A stretch of 64,000 nucleotides of DNA from Calendula officinalis (taxonomy: Eukaryota > Streptophyta > Magnoliopsida > Asterales > Asteraceae), in contig OY970823.1 in the NCBI GenBank assembly GCA_963853835.1, positions 2,165,501 through 2,229,500 on the forward strand, written 5' to 3'. Both the position numbers and the translations under genes were made by a program. Below the pieces are notes generated by a model. The model was not told where the DNA came from, did not search any database, and saw only the letters and a program-made list of their open reading frames with translations. Below, one piece after another: positions 10,834 to 21,175 of the stretch (position 1 is its first letter; each line of letters opens with the position of its first letter).

Positions 10834-13800
10834 TTAGTCTTTGTTGATCGATTCAAACTCGTAGAAGACTTCTTTCTTCACATGGATGAACTCTTCTCTT
10901 TTCTTCAGTTCATCTTGCCTGTTGTTTAGTACAGCAACTATCTTTTTTCTAAACCAAGCATCTTCTTTCTTGGTTATCATCCATTTAAGACCCACCAAAT
11001 GGCTGATAGGAGCTGTTGCCAAATCTGCTTCAGTAATGAAGCATTCCCTGTCATCTGAGTCAGTATACATGTATCCAGATGTTGGATATATGGTACTCTT
11101 TTGATCCTGAAAAATGAGATTAGGGGGAACAGTATATGTGGGAATTATTCTGAAAGTATTAAGACACTCAGGTTTGTTGTTCCTCATAGCTTCAGTCATC
11201 ACACTGAGTGCCCTGTATTCTGCTGCATAAAGAATGCCTTTTTCATAGCATATAGCAGATACAGCCCAGATTTCATCCATCATCACTTGGGCTTCAGAAG
11301 ATCTTGAAGGCATTTCCTTGATCAGTCTAGCAATTTTTATCCAATCATGAAGTCCCATATTTTGAATGTCATGGAGGAGAAACTTCATTGGAGGACTGAC
11401 TGGCCCAGTACAAGTTGCAACAATTGATCTATCAACAGTTTTGACCTTTATTTTGTTGACAAACTCATTTAGCCAGTATATGTCTCTTACAGTTGGAAAT
11501 GCTTTCTTCCTCAGCATACTCATCCTTGTTTCCCTATATCTTGTTCTTTGTGCCACAATGTTCCAATACTGTTCAAGTAATTCATCTCCAGTTCTTCTTA
11601 CAGTATGAGATCTTCTTGGAACATCTTCAGACTCAGATTCAGGTTCTTCCTTAACAGGGAAGAACTTTTGGGCCTCAATCTCATCCTCAGCTTCACTCTT
11701 TCCCTCAGTAAACTGAGCAGATCTTCTAGGTCTTGAGATCAGAGGAGCTGGATCTTGTTCTTCACTAGATTCTGAGGACATAACCACATTTATCATTCTT
11801 CTGGTTATTGGTCTTCTAGGAATTCTAGAAGGTCCTTCAGCCTGAGATGAGATAGATTTTCTTGTATGCTCTTCATCATCAAAGAATGATGATGAAGAGG
11901 TTTCTTTATTTGCTTCATCCAATGCAAAGTTTAAAAAATCTTCTGATTCCACTGGATGTTCTTCATCTTCATCATCAGCAATGGGCCACACAAAAGGTCT
12001 ATAGACCACAATTTGTAAGTTATTTTCTTCTAGAGCAGGTGGCTCAGTATAAGCTTGCTGTGGTTGGTCAGTATGAGTCTCCCCCTGAGCAGATGGCTCA
12101 AGTGGGTCTTGAACTTGTAATTCTGACCTTGTTCTTTGTCTTCTTCTCTCATACTGAATACGAAATGGCTCAGTATGAGGGCTTTGCTGATGTTGTTGTT
12201 GAGGTTGATCTTCATTCAATCTTCTTCTTTTCTCCCCCTGAGCAGAAGGCTCAGTTTGATCAACCTCAGAATCTCTTTGTCTTTTCTCCCCCTTTTTGTT
12301 ATCATTTGATGAGGAGGGAAGAGGATCAGTATCACCACCCATGTCCCCTTCAGGTTGTTCAAGAGTAGGGGAGGGCATGGGCTCAGTTGCAGCATCAGTA
12401 TCACCAGCACCTCCTTCTCCTTCTCCTTCTTCATTGTGATCACCATGTGAACCTGGTGGAGTTTGTGGAGGCTGCTGTGGTTGTTGAAGGAGTGATACTG
12501 ACTGTTTTATTAGATCAATATCACCACTCATCTTGTCCATTCTGGCTAGTATTACATTTTGAGTTTGTTGGATGGCCAGAATGTGCTGCATGATTGCTTG
12601 CAGAGTCACTTGATCTGCTGCAGCTTGAGATGCCTGAATACCCTGCACAGATGGTGCTAAAGAAACAAAAAATATAAAACTGGTTAGAATGAAAGGTTTA
12701 TCAAATAGAATTGTGGTGTTGTTTAATTCTACAATCATATAAACAGAGTTTGTGAAGTCTGTATTTCATCTGGTATAGGATGAAATATTGTGGACTTGTG
12801 AAAATTTAAGTAGCTCAGTATAGGATAAGTCACATTTACTAAAAGGTTTGGGTGTGGGAATTCGAAGCCTGGGATGTGCTTCTTGTTGTTTTCAATGTTT
12901 ATCACTCGGTATGAGAGTGATAACAGAAATGTGGCTAAACCCCATTGGATATTTTTGGATTTTGTGGCTTAAGGGTTTGGGATCATTTCTTGAATGATGC
13001 TACCCAACTCAAAAATAAGTTGGACATTATTCAAGCAGCACCAGTGGGTGTCAGTATGACATCAACCACCATTGTCTCTTTAAATGTTGAGACAACTGTA
13101 GACTAACAATGATCAATTTAGTGTGCTCAGTATATGAATTTTGCATAGCAGCAGTGGGCTAGCTATGTTGGCCATAAGAGGATATATATTTGAAAGATCG
13201 TTTGAGACTTTGGTCAGTATTGAGTTGGTACTGGCCAATACTTAGTCTCTATTTGGGAATGAAATATATATATATATAAGTTTAAGGCTTTTTAGAAATT
13301 CATACCTGAGACTCTGTCAGATTCCCTTCGAGCATCTGCAGAGGTCGGTACAGGATCATGTGTTTGTTGATGTGCAGCACCAACATCTTCAATACCGACC
13401 CCTCTGTCATGCTGAGCACCCTCCAGTGCAGTTTGTGCATATTGAATCTCCACATCAAGAGGAACATGAGGTTCCTCAATTGGTTGAGCAGGTGGAGCTA
13501 GTTCTGGACCTGGAAGGTCAGCGGTGGCTGCAATAAAGCTTTGGGCTTGAATAGATGCAGTTAATGATGGAACATTTGTAGGCTGCACCTCCTCAGATGA
13601 TAAGTTGCCCATAATGATAGGAGAAACATTCATTCTTCTTCTTCGAAGGACCAGTGGTGTGTCTTCCGAGGACTCAGTTTCAAGAATGTTTTCAATATGA
13701 GGAGCAGCAAGATCTTGTGCAGGTGGAGAGATAGTTGGTTCTTGAACTTGTGGGACATCCTGCATCTCAATATCTTGACCTGCCTGTGCTCCATTTCCAC

Positions 13801-14680
13801 TATCATCATCATCATCATCATCATTGTCTGACTCAGTATCAGACAGATCTTCTTCATCATTTATATGTTCTTGAACAATGGCCCACATAGGAGGACTTAG
13901 AAGAGGTTCTCCTTCTCTTGGTCTGTAAAAGAAAATCTTCTCACTGAGTGGAGGAAGATCAACTCTTGGACTGTGAAAATCATCATAAATCTGTGTGGGC
14001 ATTGAGTGTTGAAAGATGAGTGATAGAAATCTGCAGAAAGGGACATTGCATTCCCTTGTATTTGCTCGAACCAGTGTAGCTAATTCATTGAAAATTAGGC
14101 GAGCATAATCGATATTTCTTCCATAGTACAGAGCATGTACTATTTGCATCCCAAATTCGTTTATTTGGTCCAAAGCTCCCGTCTTGTGGGTCATACATCG
14201 AATGATTGTGGTGATAAGAATACCCCACATAGGACCAAATTCATTTCTTTTGATTGTGCCCGTTGTTCCTCTTCGACCCAGAAAAGGCAGTACAGAGCGT
14301 GCCTCTGATCTATCAACAAATGGGTCATACTGAGCTTGGGCGGGAAGTCTCAGTGCTTCACGAATGATTGCAGTAGAAACAAATGCCCTTCTTTGATCTC
14401 TAATTACCCACCCAGCAATCATATCTGGAGAATCGAGTGTAGCAGAGTACCAAAACTCGCATAGCATCTCTGGGTAACTTGCTCGAGGAGACAAGGTCAG
14501 TGCACGAGCAATTGGGCAATTTTTCAGAAAAGTCACAATGTTTGTGAACTCTTGGCATGCCCAGGCTTGAGGAATATTGAAATTTGCTGTGATGTTGTTC
14601 CTCGCAAACCTGGGTACTTCATTATTTCGGAATTGGATTTCCGATTGAACGTCTGGAGCAACAAAAGTGTAATTCGCCAT
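10834..14680 (-). CDS. Element B third gene: spliced nuclear-type protein of about 1065 aa, function unknown
   Basis: The proposed exons are 14680-13306 and 12656-10834. The intron 13305-12657 (649 bp) has a CAG|GTATGA donor and a pyrimidine-rich TTTCTTTAG acceptor. Joining is in phase (1375 + 1823 nt, 1065 codons plus stop). Exon 1 starts MANYTFVAPD and encodes a globular domain of about 270 residues. From memory this resembles the putative plant transposon protein family seen beside retrotransposons. An acidic Asp run follows near residues 283-296. Exon 2 begins with a Q-rich coiled coil, then a P/E/Q-rich region with NLS-like KRQR and EKRRRLNE, then a second globular C-terminal domain. There is no signal peptide or membrane segment, so it is not env-like. 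It lies 460 bp downstream of pol on the same strand, with its own TATA box. The exact function is unrecognised; the NLS-like motifs suggest nuclear action. Confidence 0.75.
12657..13305 (-). other. Intron in element B third gene
   Basis: The donor is CAG|GTATGA at 13306/13305 and the acceptor is TTTCTTTAG|CACC at 12657/12656. Both flanking frames are open up to the junctions and are compatible (phase 1). The interior is AT-rich, includes a TA run near 13264-13278, and has in-frame stops. It also carries five CAGTAT-type motifs. Confidence 0.75.
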
Positions 14681-14799
14681 CTGTGATTTTGATTTGAAAG
14701 AATTTGCTTGGTAAGAGAAAGTGAAATCGTTAATCGCAGAGAGAATTGAAGATGAAAGAAAGAAATAACAGTTAAAAAATTTGAAGTAAAATAAACGGT

Positions 14800-14807
14800 T
14801 ATTTATA
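14800..14807 (-). promoter_or_regulatory. TATA box of element B third gene
   Basis: The minus strand reads TATAAATA 120 nt upstream of the ATG at 14680. A CT-rich leader follows, as in ordinary plant gene promoters. This suggests the third gene is transcribed separately from the LTR promoter. Confidence 0.55.
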
Positions 14808-14810
14808 GGA

Positions 14811-15138
14811 GATTTGAAAGATAATTAAGGTATTGGGAAGTAAAAACGGCTGATTTGACTGCCTTATCCTCTGCCAACGGTAACTTTCTTATTAAGAAAG
14901 GTTACCGTTTGAGCAGTATGAGGATTAAGCTCGGTGTAAGAGCCGTCATACCCCAATACCGAGTAAAAAAAATTAATTTAAAAAAAATCTTAAAAATATA
15001 AAAACAATTAATTTACTCTTGAAATTAATAAAAAAAATAAAAATTTTAAATTTTAATGATAACAGACAAGTGATACTGAGTGGTCAGTATCAACAGGAGT
15101 GATACTGAGTGCTCAGTTTTAAAGAAATTTAATAAAGA
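14811..15138 (-). other. Spacer between pol and the third gene, with clustered motifs
   Basis: This is AT-rich non-coding DNA. Three ATACTG/CAGTAT units lie within about 45 bp at 15070-15115, with CTCGGTAT-like variants near 14935-14960. It probably holds the third gene's upstream control region. Confidence 0.45.
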
Positions 15139-18100
15139 TTAAGGATTCAACATACCTAATTGTCCTAGTAAATACATAAACCTTTCCTCAGGAAGAGGTT
15201 TAGTAAATACATCAGCCAATTGTTCATTTGTTGGTACATAATCAACTTCAACCTTACCTTTTTCCACATTATCTCGAATAAAGTGGTGTCTGATATCAAT
15301 GTGCTTGGTTTTGGAGTGATAGACTGGGTTCTCTGTGATAGCAATAGCACTCTTGTTATCACAATGAATAGGAGTCTTATGAAAGTTGAACCCATAGTCT
15401 AAGAGTTGATACTGCATCCATAATAATTGAGCACAACAACTTCCTGCAGCAACATATTCTGCTTCTGCTGTGGAAGTTGCTACTGAATTTTGTTTCTTGG
15501 ATGACCAGCCAACTAATCTTCCACCTAGGAATTGACATCCTCCACTTGTGCTCTTTCTGTCCAATCTACAACCTGCAAAATCTGCATCTGTGTACCCTTC
15601 AAGGTCAAAGTTTGAGTCTTTGGGATACCAAAGACCCAGGTTAGGAGTACCTGTAAGATATCTAAAGATGCGCTTAACTGCTTTCATGTGTGATTCTTTA
15701 GGATCAGCCTGATACCGAGCACACAAACATGTGGCAAACATGATATTAGGCCTACTAGCAGTTAAGTAAAGTAAGGAACCAATCATACCTCGGTATGTGG
15801 ATTGACATACTGGTTTACCAGTTTCATCCTTACTTATCTTATCCTGAGTACCCATAGGAGTGTGCATGGAAGATAGATTTTCAAAGTTGTATTTCTTTAA
15901 CATGTCATGCACATACTTACTTTGATTTATAAAAGTGCCATCAGGCTTTTGTTCAACTTGTAAACCCAGAAAGTAAGTAAGTTCTCCCATCATACTCATC
16001 TGATACTGAGTTGACATTATCTTCGCAAACCAGTCACACATGGACTTGTCAGTGGAACCAAAGATAATGTCATCTACATATATCTGAATGAGTAAGATGT
16101 CAGAACCTTTCCTTTTTGAAAATAATGTTTTATCAATTTTACCTCTTGTAAACTTATTTTCAATAAGATACTCAGACAAGGTGTCATACCAGGCTCTTGG
16201 AGCTTGTTTGAGCCCATATAGAGCTTTATCAAGCTTGAAAACATAATGAGGAAATTTAGGATCAACAAAACCTGGAGGTTGTTTAACATAAACTTCTTCT
16301 TGTAGTTTTCCATTTAGAAAAGCACTTTTGACATCCATCTGATAAACCTTGAAATTCTTAAAGGCTGCATATGCAAGATACAACCTAATAGCTTCAATTC
16401 TTGCAACTGGTGCAAAAGTTTCATCATAGTCAATGCCTTCTTCTTGCCTGTAACCTTGAGCAACTAACCTTGCTTTGTTTCTAATGACAACACCATCCTT
16501 GTCCATCTTGTTTCTGAACACCCACTTAGTACCAATAATAGTTTTGCCAGAAGGAGGTGGTACTAAGTTCCAAACTTTGTTTCTTTCAAACTCTGTGAGT
16601 TCTTCTTGCATAGCCTCTACCCAATCTTCATCTAATAAAGCTTCATCAGCTTTCTTTGGTTCAATGGTAGATAGAAAACTTGAGAAAAAACAAAAGTTTG
16701 CAGTTGCTTGGGTTGGAAATTCTAATTTTCTTCTTGTTTGGACACCTTCTCCAATAGGACCAATAATGTTTGAGTGTGGATGGTCTCTGTGTTCCCTTAA
16801 ATTGTTTCCTAAGGGAGCATTTGAAATAGGATCAACAATATCTAGTTGATTTGGTGTGTTGTCTGTCTGATACTGAGTGGAATTCTGATCAGTATTAGAC
16901 AGTGCAGGTTGCTGTTCATCTTCATTTTGCAGAGTTGATGTGGATTCTTGTGAAGTGTTGGATGTTTCACCTTCTTCATAAATAGAGTGGTTCAGATCAT
17001 TTGTTGGAAACTCAGTATGGAGGTTCTCTGATATGGGAACCTCAGTATTAGACGCATTTGAGTGATACTGAGTTTGAACTTGATCAGTTTCATTAAACTT
17101 ATTAGGAATAAAGTGTGGATGAAACTTAGGCTGTTCAGCAATGGAGTGTTCTGGATTGCATAGAATATCTATGCCACTTAAGTCTTCACTTGCTGAGGTA
17201 GAATGCTCATTCTGATCTTCATCGAATGTGACATGAATGGATTCTACAATCATCTTGGTTGAGATGATATACACTCTGAAAGCTTTGGAGTGTGGAGAGT
17301 AGCCCATGAACACACCTTCATTTGCTTTGGGAGCAAATTTATTGAGATTTTGTTTTGTACTGAGTACAAAACATTTACTCCCAAAGATGTGGAAATATTC
17401 CACATTAGGAATCTTGCCATTGTATAACTCATATGGAGTCTTCAGATGTCTTTGGACTATAGTGGCTCTATTCTGAGTGAAATTTGCACAGTTTACAGCT
17501 TCAGCCCAGAAACTCAGTGCCAGTCCAGCATGGCATAATAAAGTTCTTGCAGCTTCAATCAGTGTTCTGTTCTTTCTTTCTACAACACCATTTTGTTGGG
17601 GTGTGTAGGCTGCAGAGAAGTTTTGAATGATTCCTTTTTCTTCACAGAAATCTGCTAATACTGAGTTCTTAAACTCAGTACCATGGTCACTTCTAAGTTG
17701 CTTGACCTTGTTGCCTTTTTGAAGTTCCTCTCTTTTTATAAAGGCAATGATTTCTGTTGTTGCATCTGACTTAGTCTTGAGGAAGATGACCCAAGTATAT
17801 CTTGAGAATTCATCAACTAAGACTAGAGTATAGATCTTTTTGGCCAAAGATGGTGTGCTGATGGGGCCAAAAAGATCCATATGTATCATAGTAAGAGGTT
17901 CATTGATGGAATGATTGACTTTTGACTTGAATGAACTCTTCTTCTGCTTGCCCATTTCACATGCTGAGCATAACTTATCTTTTGAATAAGTAATTGTGGG
18001 CAATCCTCTCACCAGTTTCTTCATACTGAGCTCGTTGATATTTCTAAAATTTATGTGAGAGAGTTTCTTGTGCCATAGCCAATGTAATTCTGGCTTGACT

Positions 18101-18495
18101 TTAGAAAGCAGGCATACTCGAATAGTTGGGTCTATTTCAGACAGGTTGACCACATATACGTCTTTTTCTCTTCTAGCAATGAGTACAGGCTGCCCTTTAT
18201 CATTGTAGATGATTCCTGCAACCTTTCTGAATCGAGCTTCATTGTCATCATCACACATCTGGCTAATACTGAGCAGATTGTGTTTAAGACCCTCTACATA
18301 GGCAACTCTTTTAAAAGTTATGTTGCCTGCCTTGATCACACCATAACCTCTTGTCTTTCCCACCGAGTCATCTCCAAACTTGACAGAAGGACCCTTCTCT
18401 GGAGTATAATTAAGAAGGTATTCCATACTGCCTGTCATGTGTCTTGAGCAGCCACTATCTAAGTACCATTTTCTGTCACCCTGCACAAGACACAA
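15139..18495 (-). CDS. pol: Element B pol: protease, integrase, reverse transcriptase, RNase H
   Basis: This is a 1118-codon frame without internal stops. Protease: WYLDSGCSRHMTG near residue 13 (active D-S-G). Pre-integrase zinc-binding HKKLSHINFRNINELS segment near 143. Integrase core: DLFGP near 209, RSDHGTEF near 266, TPQQNGVVERKNRT near 300 (D-D-E set). Reverse transcriptase: KWVFRNKMD near 657, YVDDIIFG near 805. RNase H: TDADFAG near 968, STAEAEYVA near 1008, DNKSAI. This is copia order (integrase before reverse transcriptase). The listed start is a TTG codon, not a true initiation site. The frame lies -1 relative to gag, so it must be expressed by frameshift or by reading through a since-deleted base. 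All catalytic motifs look intact. Confidence 0.95.
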   Translation of the reverse strand: MCLVQGDRKWYLDSGCSRHMTGSMEYLLNYTPEKGPSVKFGDDSVGKTRGYGVIKAGNITFKRVAYVEGLKHNLLSISQMCDDDNEARFRKVAGIIYNDKGQPVLIARREKDVYVVNLSEIDPTIRVCLLSKVKPELHWLWHKKLSHINFRNINELSMKKLVRGLPTITYSKDKLCSACEMGKQKKSSFKSKVNHSINEPLTMIHMDLFGPISTPSLAKKIYTLVLVDEFSRYTWVIFLKTKSDATTEIIAFIKREELQKGNKVKQLRSDHGTEFKNSVLADFCEEKGIIQNFSAAYTPQQNGVVERKNRTLIEAARTLLCHAGLALSFWAEAVNCANFTQNRATIVQRHLKTPYELYNGKIPNVEYFHIFGSKCFVLSTKQNLNKFAPKANEGVFMGYSPHSKAFRVYIISTKMIVESIHVTFDEDQNEHSTSASEDLSGIDILCNPEHSIAEQPKFHPHFIPNKFNETDQVQTQYHSNASNTEVPISENLHTEFPTNDLNHSIYEEGETSNTSQESTSTLQNEDEQQPALSNTDQNSTQYQTDNTPNQLDIVDPISNAPLGNNLREHRDHPHSNIIGPIGEGVQTRRKLEFPTQATANFCFFSSFLSTIEPKKADEALLDEDWVEAMQEELTEFERNKVWNLVPPPSGKTIIGTKWVFRNKMDKDGVVIRNKARLVAQGYRQEEGIDYDETFAPVARIEAIRLYLAYAAFKNFKVYQMDVKSAFLNGKLQEEVYVKQPPGFVDPKFPHYVFKLDKALYGLKQAPRAWYDTLSEYLIENKFTRGKIDKTLFSKRKGSDILLIQIYVDDIIFGSTDKSMCDWFAKIMSTQYQMSMMGELTYFLGLQVEQKPDGTFINQSKYVHDMLKKYNFENLSSMHTPMGTQDKISKDETGKPVCQSTYRGMIGSLLYLTASRPNIMFATCLCARYQADPKESHMKAVKRIFRYLTGTPNLGLWYPKDSNFDLEGYTDADFAGCRLDRKSTSGGCQFLGGRLVGWSSKKQNSVATSTAEAEYVAAGSCCAQLLWMQYQLLDYGFNFHKTPIHCDNKSAIAITENPVYHSKTKHIDIRHHFIRDNVEKGKVEVDYVPTNEQLADVFTKPLPEERFMYLLGQLGMLNP

Positions 18496-18503
18496 AATAA
18501 GAA

Positions 18504-21077
18504 TTAGTTCCTTTTAGGAACCCATTTTTGAATGGGACCTTTGGTGGGATAAACACAATTTGACTTGATCTCTTTATGTGGAGAGGTCGGTATCACTTCA
18601 GGGGTAACTTTAGAAGTTTTCTTTGGTGATACTGACTTAGTTTCTCTCCTTTTCTTTGGTACTGAGTACCTAGGACTTGAGAGATCAGTCCAGCATTCAT
18701 CTCCCTTATGACCAGTATGATGACATCTATAACATTTCCTAGGTCTATTTCTAAACATATTTTCATATGGTATTTTAGAAAAATGTTTCACTTTTGGTAG
18801 GTCAGTATGAACGAGTTTTGCAAATTGTTTACTTAAAGATTTGACCTGATCACCAAGTGTTTTTAAAACATTAATTTTGTTATTTCTAATAGATGTATTA
18901 GTATTGTTTTTAACTGGTTTAGGAGATGGATGATCTGGTTGTTTATTTTTATTTGGCAGAGAAGTCTTTCTAATTTTATTAGTGGTAGACTTCTTGTCTT
19001 TGCCAACCAAAGACCTAGTTGAAGTTGTCTTTTGTTTATCATGTTTTGAAGGAACAACTTTAATAGGTACTTTAGATGTCTCAGTATTTGATGTTTCTGT
19101 TCCTGCAACTTCTGTATTTGATGAAATATGTGAGATAGAAGTTGTTTTATTATCATTATATAATTCAAAAGTTGTTGTATTAAATAATAATTCAAAAGGT
19201 GGAACAGCAGAAGTGTCATACTGAACTATTGGTAGCTCGGTATCAGAAATTTCTGTTATTTGAAATTCAATACTGAGTTCTTGTAGCTCAGTATAGCACT
19301 TTGAGCAGATGGAAGGACCAATAGGTTTTTCTAAAATTTCATTTTCTTCATCATCTGACTCAGTTTGACATCCAACTTCACATAAAGTTTTAGCTTTTAC
19401 AAAATTAATAGGGTTCATAGTAGAAAACTCTTCAAATAAATCAGCAAAATTGTTCCTGCTTTTAAATTGAGGATCAACACCAAGTGCAGCCCTCACATTT
19501 TCTGGAAATTGTTCATTTAAACATTTATTTAATTTTATTGAAGCATTTCCCCAAGATTTACACTGTTTTTCAAATTTCTCTTTTTCAAGTTTGTGTAAAT
19601 GAGCTTTATCAGCTAATCTTTGGTTAATGTCTTTTAAATCTGAAAAATTTAGTTCTAAATCTTTATATTTTGCTAGTTTATCCAAGTTTTCATTATTTAC
19701 CCTTTCAAGTTCTTTAATTGTTAATTTTAAAGCTTTTTCTTTTTGTACAGAAGTTTTAAGATCAACAAGCATATACTCAAAAATCTTGGTTTTTTCATTC
19801 ACTGAATAAGTTTGAAAGGAACTTACCTTGTACAACTGAGTGGAATCCCAATCAGTATGAACACTCATCCTCTCAGCCTCTTTGATATCATTTTCAAAGG
19901 AACTCTTCAAATCATCTTCAGTGAAAGCCATAAAGGCTTTATTTTCAATCTCCTCTTCATCATCACTTAACTCTTCATCCATCCAGGCTTCTGAGTAAAG
20001 TGCTTGATGAGGTGCTCCATTTCCTTCGGCCCTCTTTCCCTTGCTCCAATTCTTCAGCTTGACATATTTGTCTCTATATCTTTTTGCTCGGTATGCAATC
20101 TTGTCATTTTGGTCAGTCTCAGAAGACTTAGTATGACAATTTGCAGCAATATGTCCAGGCTTTCTACACCTATAGCACAGACCTGATCTAGGGTCAGTAT
20201 TAGAAGGGCTAACACCAAGCCTCTTTTTCTTCAACTGATCCAGCTTCATAGACATGAGAGCCATTTGTGTTTCAAGCTCTTCTGCCTCAGCATCAGCAAG
20301 ATCAACTTCTGGTTCTTCTAGCTCAGTCACAGTATAAGCCTGTTGCACAACTAGAGCCATACCAGTGGAAGACTTGTCAGTTTTCTTCCAGTTGATCAGT
20401 CTTGCAGCATTATTCTCCTCATGATTCAGCATTAAACCATACAAAGTTTGAAGAGTGTATGACTCAATGTTGTTAGCAGCATTGACAGAATTTGTCATGT
20501 CAAGAAATTGTTGAGGAAGGCTATCCGGAAACTTTTGAACAAGCTCTCCTTCCTCTTTCACAATGCCTACACTGATTAAATCATGGATAACAGTATTGAA
20601 CCTGTTATAGAGAGTGGTGATGTCTTCATTTGGAGTTGAAAAGAAATTTTCATATTTCCTTCTCATGTTGCTTTTTCTTTGCAACTTCACCTTTGCTGTA
20701 CCTTCATAAGTGACTGATAGGCTATCCCACATAGCCTTTGCTGTTGGCAATTTCATAATTGCATTAAGTATCTCTTTTGTAACAGCATTACCAATCACTC
20801 CTTTAGCTCTGGAGTCTAAAGCATACAACTGACGGTCAGTGTCAGTCCAGTTGTGCTTTAGTTTAGGTACAGATCTTATGCCCTCAGGAGCATCATCAGT
20901 AGCAGCAACCGGTTCCACAGTTTGTGGAATGATGGGACCATCATTTAGCACAGTGAGCATCTCATGATGAATAGATTCAAGATACCACTGAGCTTTGAGC
21001 TTCCATTGATGGAAATCTTTTCCATCAAAGATGGGTACTCCCTTTCCAGACATAACTGGTGCAATAATTGTAGACAT
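18504..21077 (-). CDS. gag: Element B gag: capsid/nucleocapsid protein with two zinc knuckles
   Basis: This 857-aa protein has its ATG at 21077. The N-terminus (PIFDGKDFHQWKLKAQWYLE) is the usual copia gag start, and a UBN2-type capsid region follows to about residue 230. The first CCHC knuckle is CYRCRKPGHIAANC near 300. A long coiled coil lies at about 430-560, a Ser/Thr/Lys-rich basic stretch at about 660-760, and a second knuckle CYRCHHTGHKGDEC near 781. It ends KWVPKRN, stopping 9 nt before the first pol codon of the open frame. The coiled coil plus two separated knuckles fit Sirevirus gag. The protein forms the virus-like particle and packages RNA in the cytoplasm. Confidence 0.93.
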   Translation of the reverse strand: MSTIIAPVMSGKGVPIFDGKDFHQWKLKAQWYLESIHHEMLTVLNDGPIIPQTVEPVAATDDAPEGIRSVPKLKHNWTDTDRQLYALDSRAKGVIGNAVTKEILNAIMKLPTAKAMWDSLSVTYEGTAKVKLQRKSNMRRKYENFFSTPNEDITTLYNRFNTVIHDLISVGIVKEEGELVQKFPDSLPQQFLDMTNSVNAANNIESYTLQTLYGLMLNHEENNAARLINWKKTDKSSTGMALVVQQAYTVTELEEPEVDLADAEAEELETQMALMSMKLDQLKKKRLGVSPSNTDPRSGLCYRCRKPGHIAANCHTKSSETDQNDKIAYRAKRYRDKYVKLKNWSKGKRAEGNGAPHQALYSEAWMDEELSDDEEEIENKAFMAFTEDDLKSSFENDIKEAERMSVHTDWDSTQLYKVSSFQTYSVNEKTKIFEYMLVDLKTSVQKEKALKLTIKELERVNNENLDKLAKYKDLELNFSDLKDINQRLADKAHLHKLEKEKFEKQCKSWGNASIKLNKCLNEQFPENVRAALGVDPQFKSRNNFADLFEEFSTMNPINFVKAKTLCEVGCQTESDDEENEILEKPIGPSICSKCYTELQELSIEFQITEISDTELPIVQYDTSAVPPFELLFNTTTFELYNDNKTTSISHISSNTEVAGTETSNTETSKVPIKVVPSKHDKQKTTSTRSLVGKDKKSTTNKIRKTSLPNKNKQPDHPSPKPVKNNTNTSIRNNKINVLKTLGDQVKSLSKQFAKLVHTDLPKVKHFSKIPYENMFRNRPRKCYRCHHTGHKGDECWTDLSSPRYSVPKKRRETKSVSPKKTSKVTPEVIPTSPHKEIKSNCVYPTKGPIQKWVPKRN

Positions 21078-21161
21078 TTTGGATTTTTGAGTGTTGGAGG
21101 GATAGATGTAGGAAATGGCTGCCAGGGTTATAGATCGACTAAATAGAAGATTATTTAGCCT

Positions 21162-21173
21162 GCTCTGATACCA
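21162..21173 (-). promoter_or_regulatory. Primer-binding site of element B
   Basis: The minus strand reads TGGTATCAGAGC, complementary to initiator tRNA-Met, two bases inside the 5' LTR. Confidence 0.92.
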
Positions 21174-21175
21174 GT

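Noticed and set aside
10834..14680. env-like interpretation of the third gene of element B
   Set aside because: Neither exon encodes a signal peptide or transmembrane anchor. The hydrophobic run at the start of the 634-codon frame lies in the predicted intron.
18495..18560. A mini-intron joining gag to pol in element B
   Set aside because: TTGTGTCTTGTGCAG|G resembles an acceptor, but the only usable donor would leave an intron of about 58 nt, and a -1 shift explains the frames more simply.
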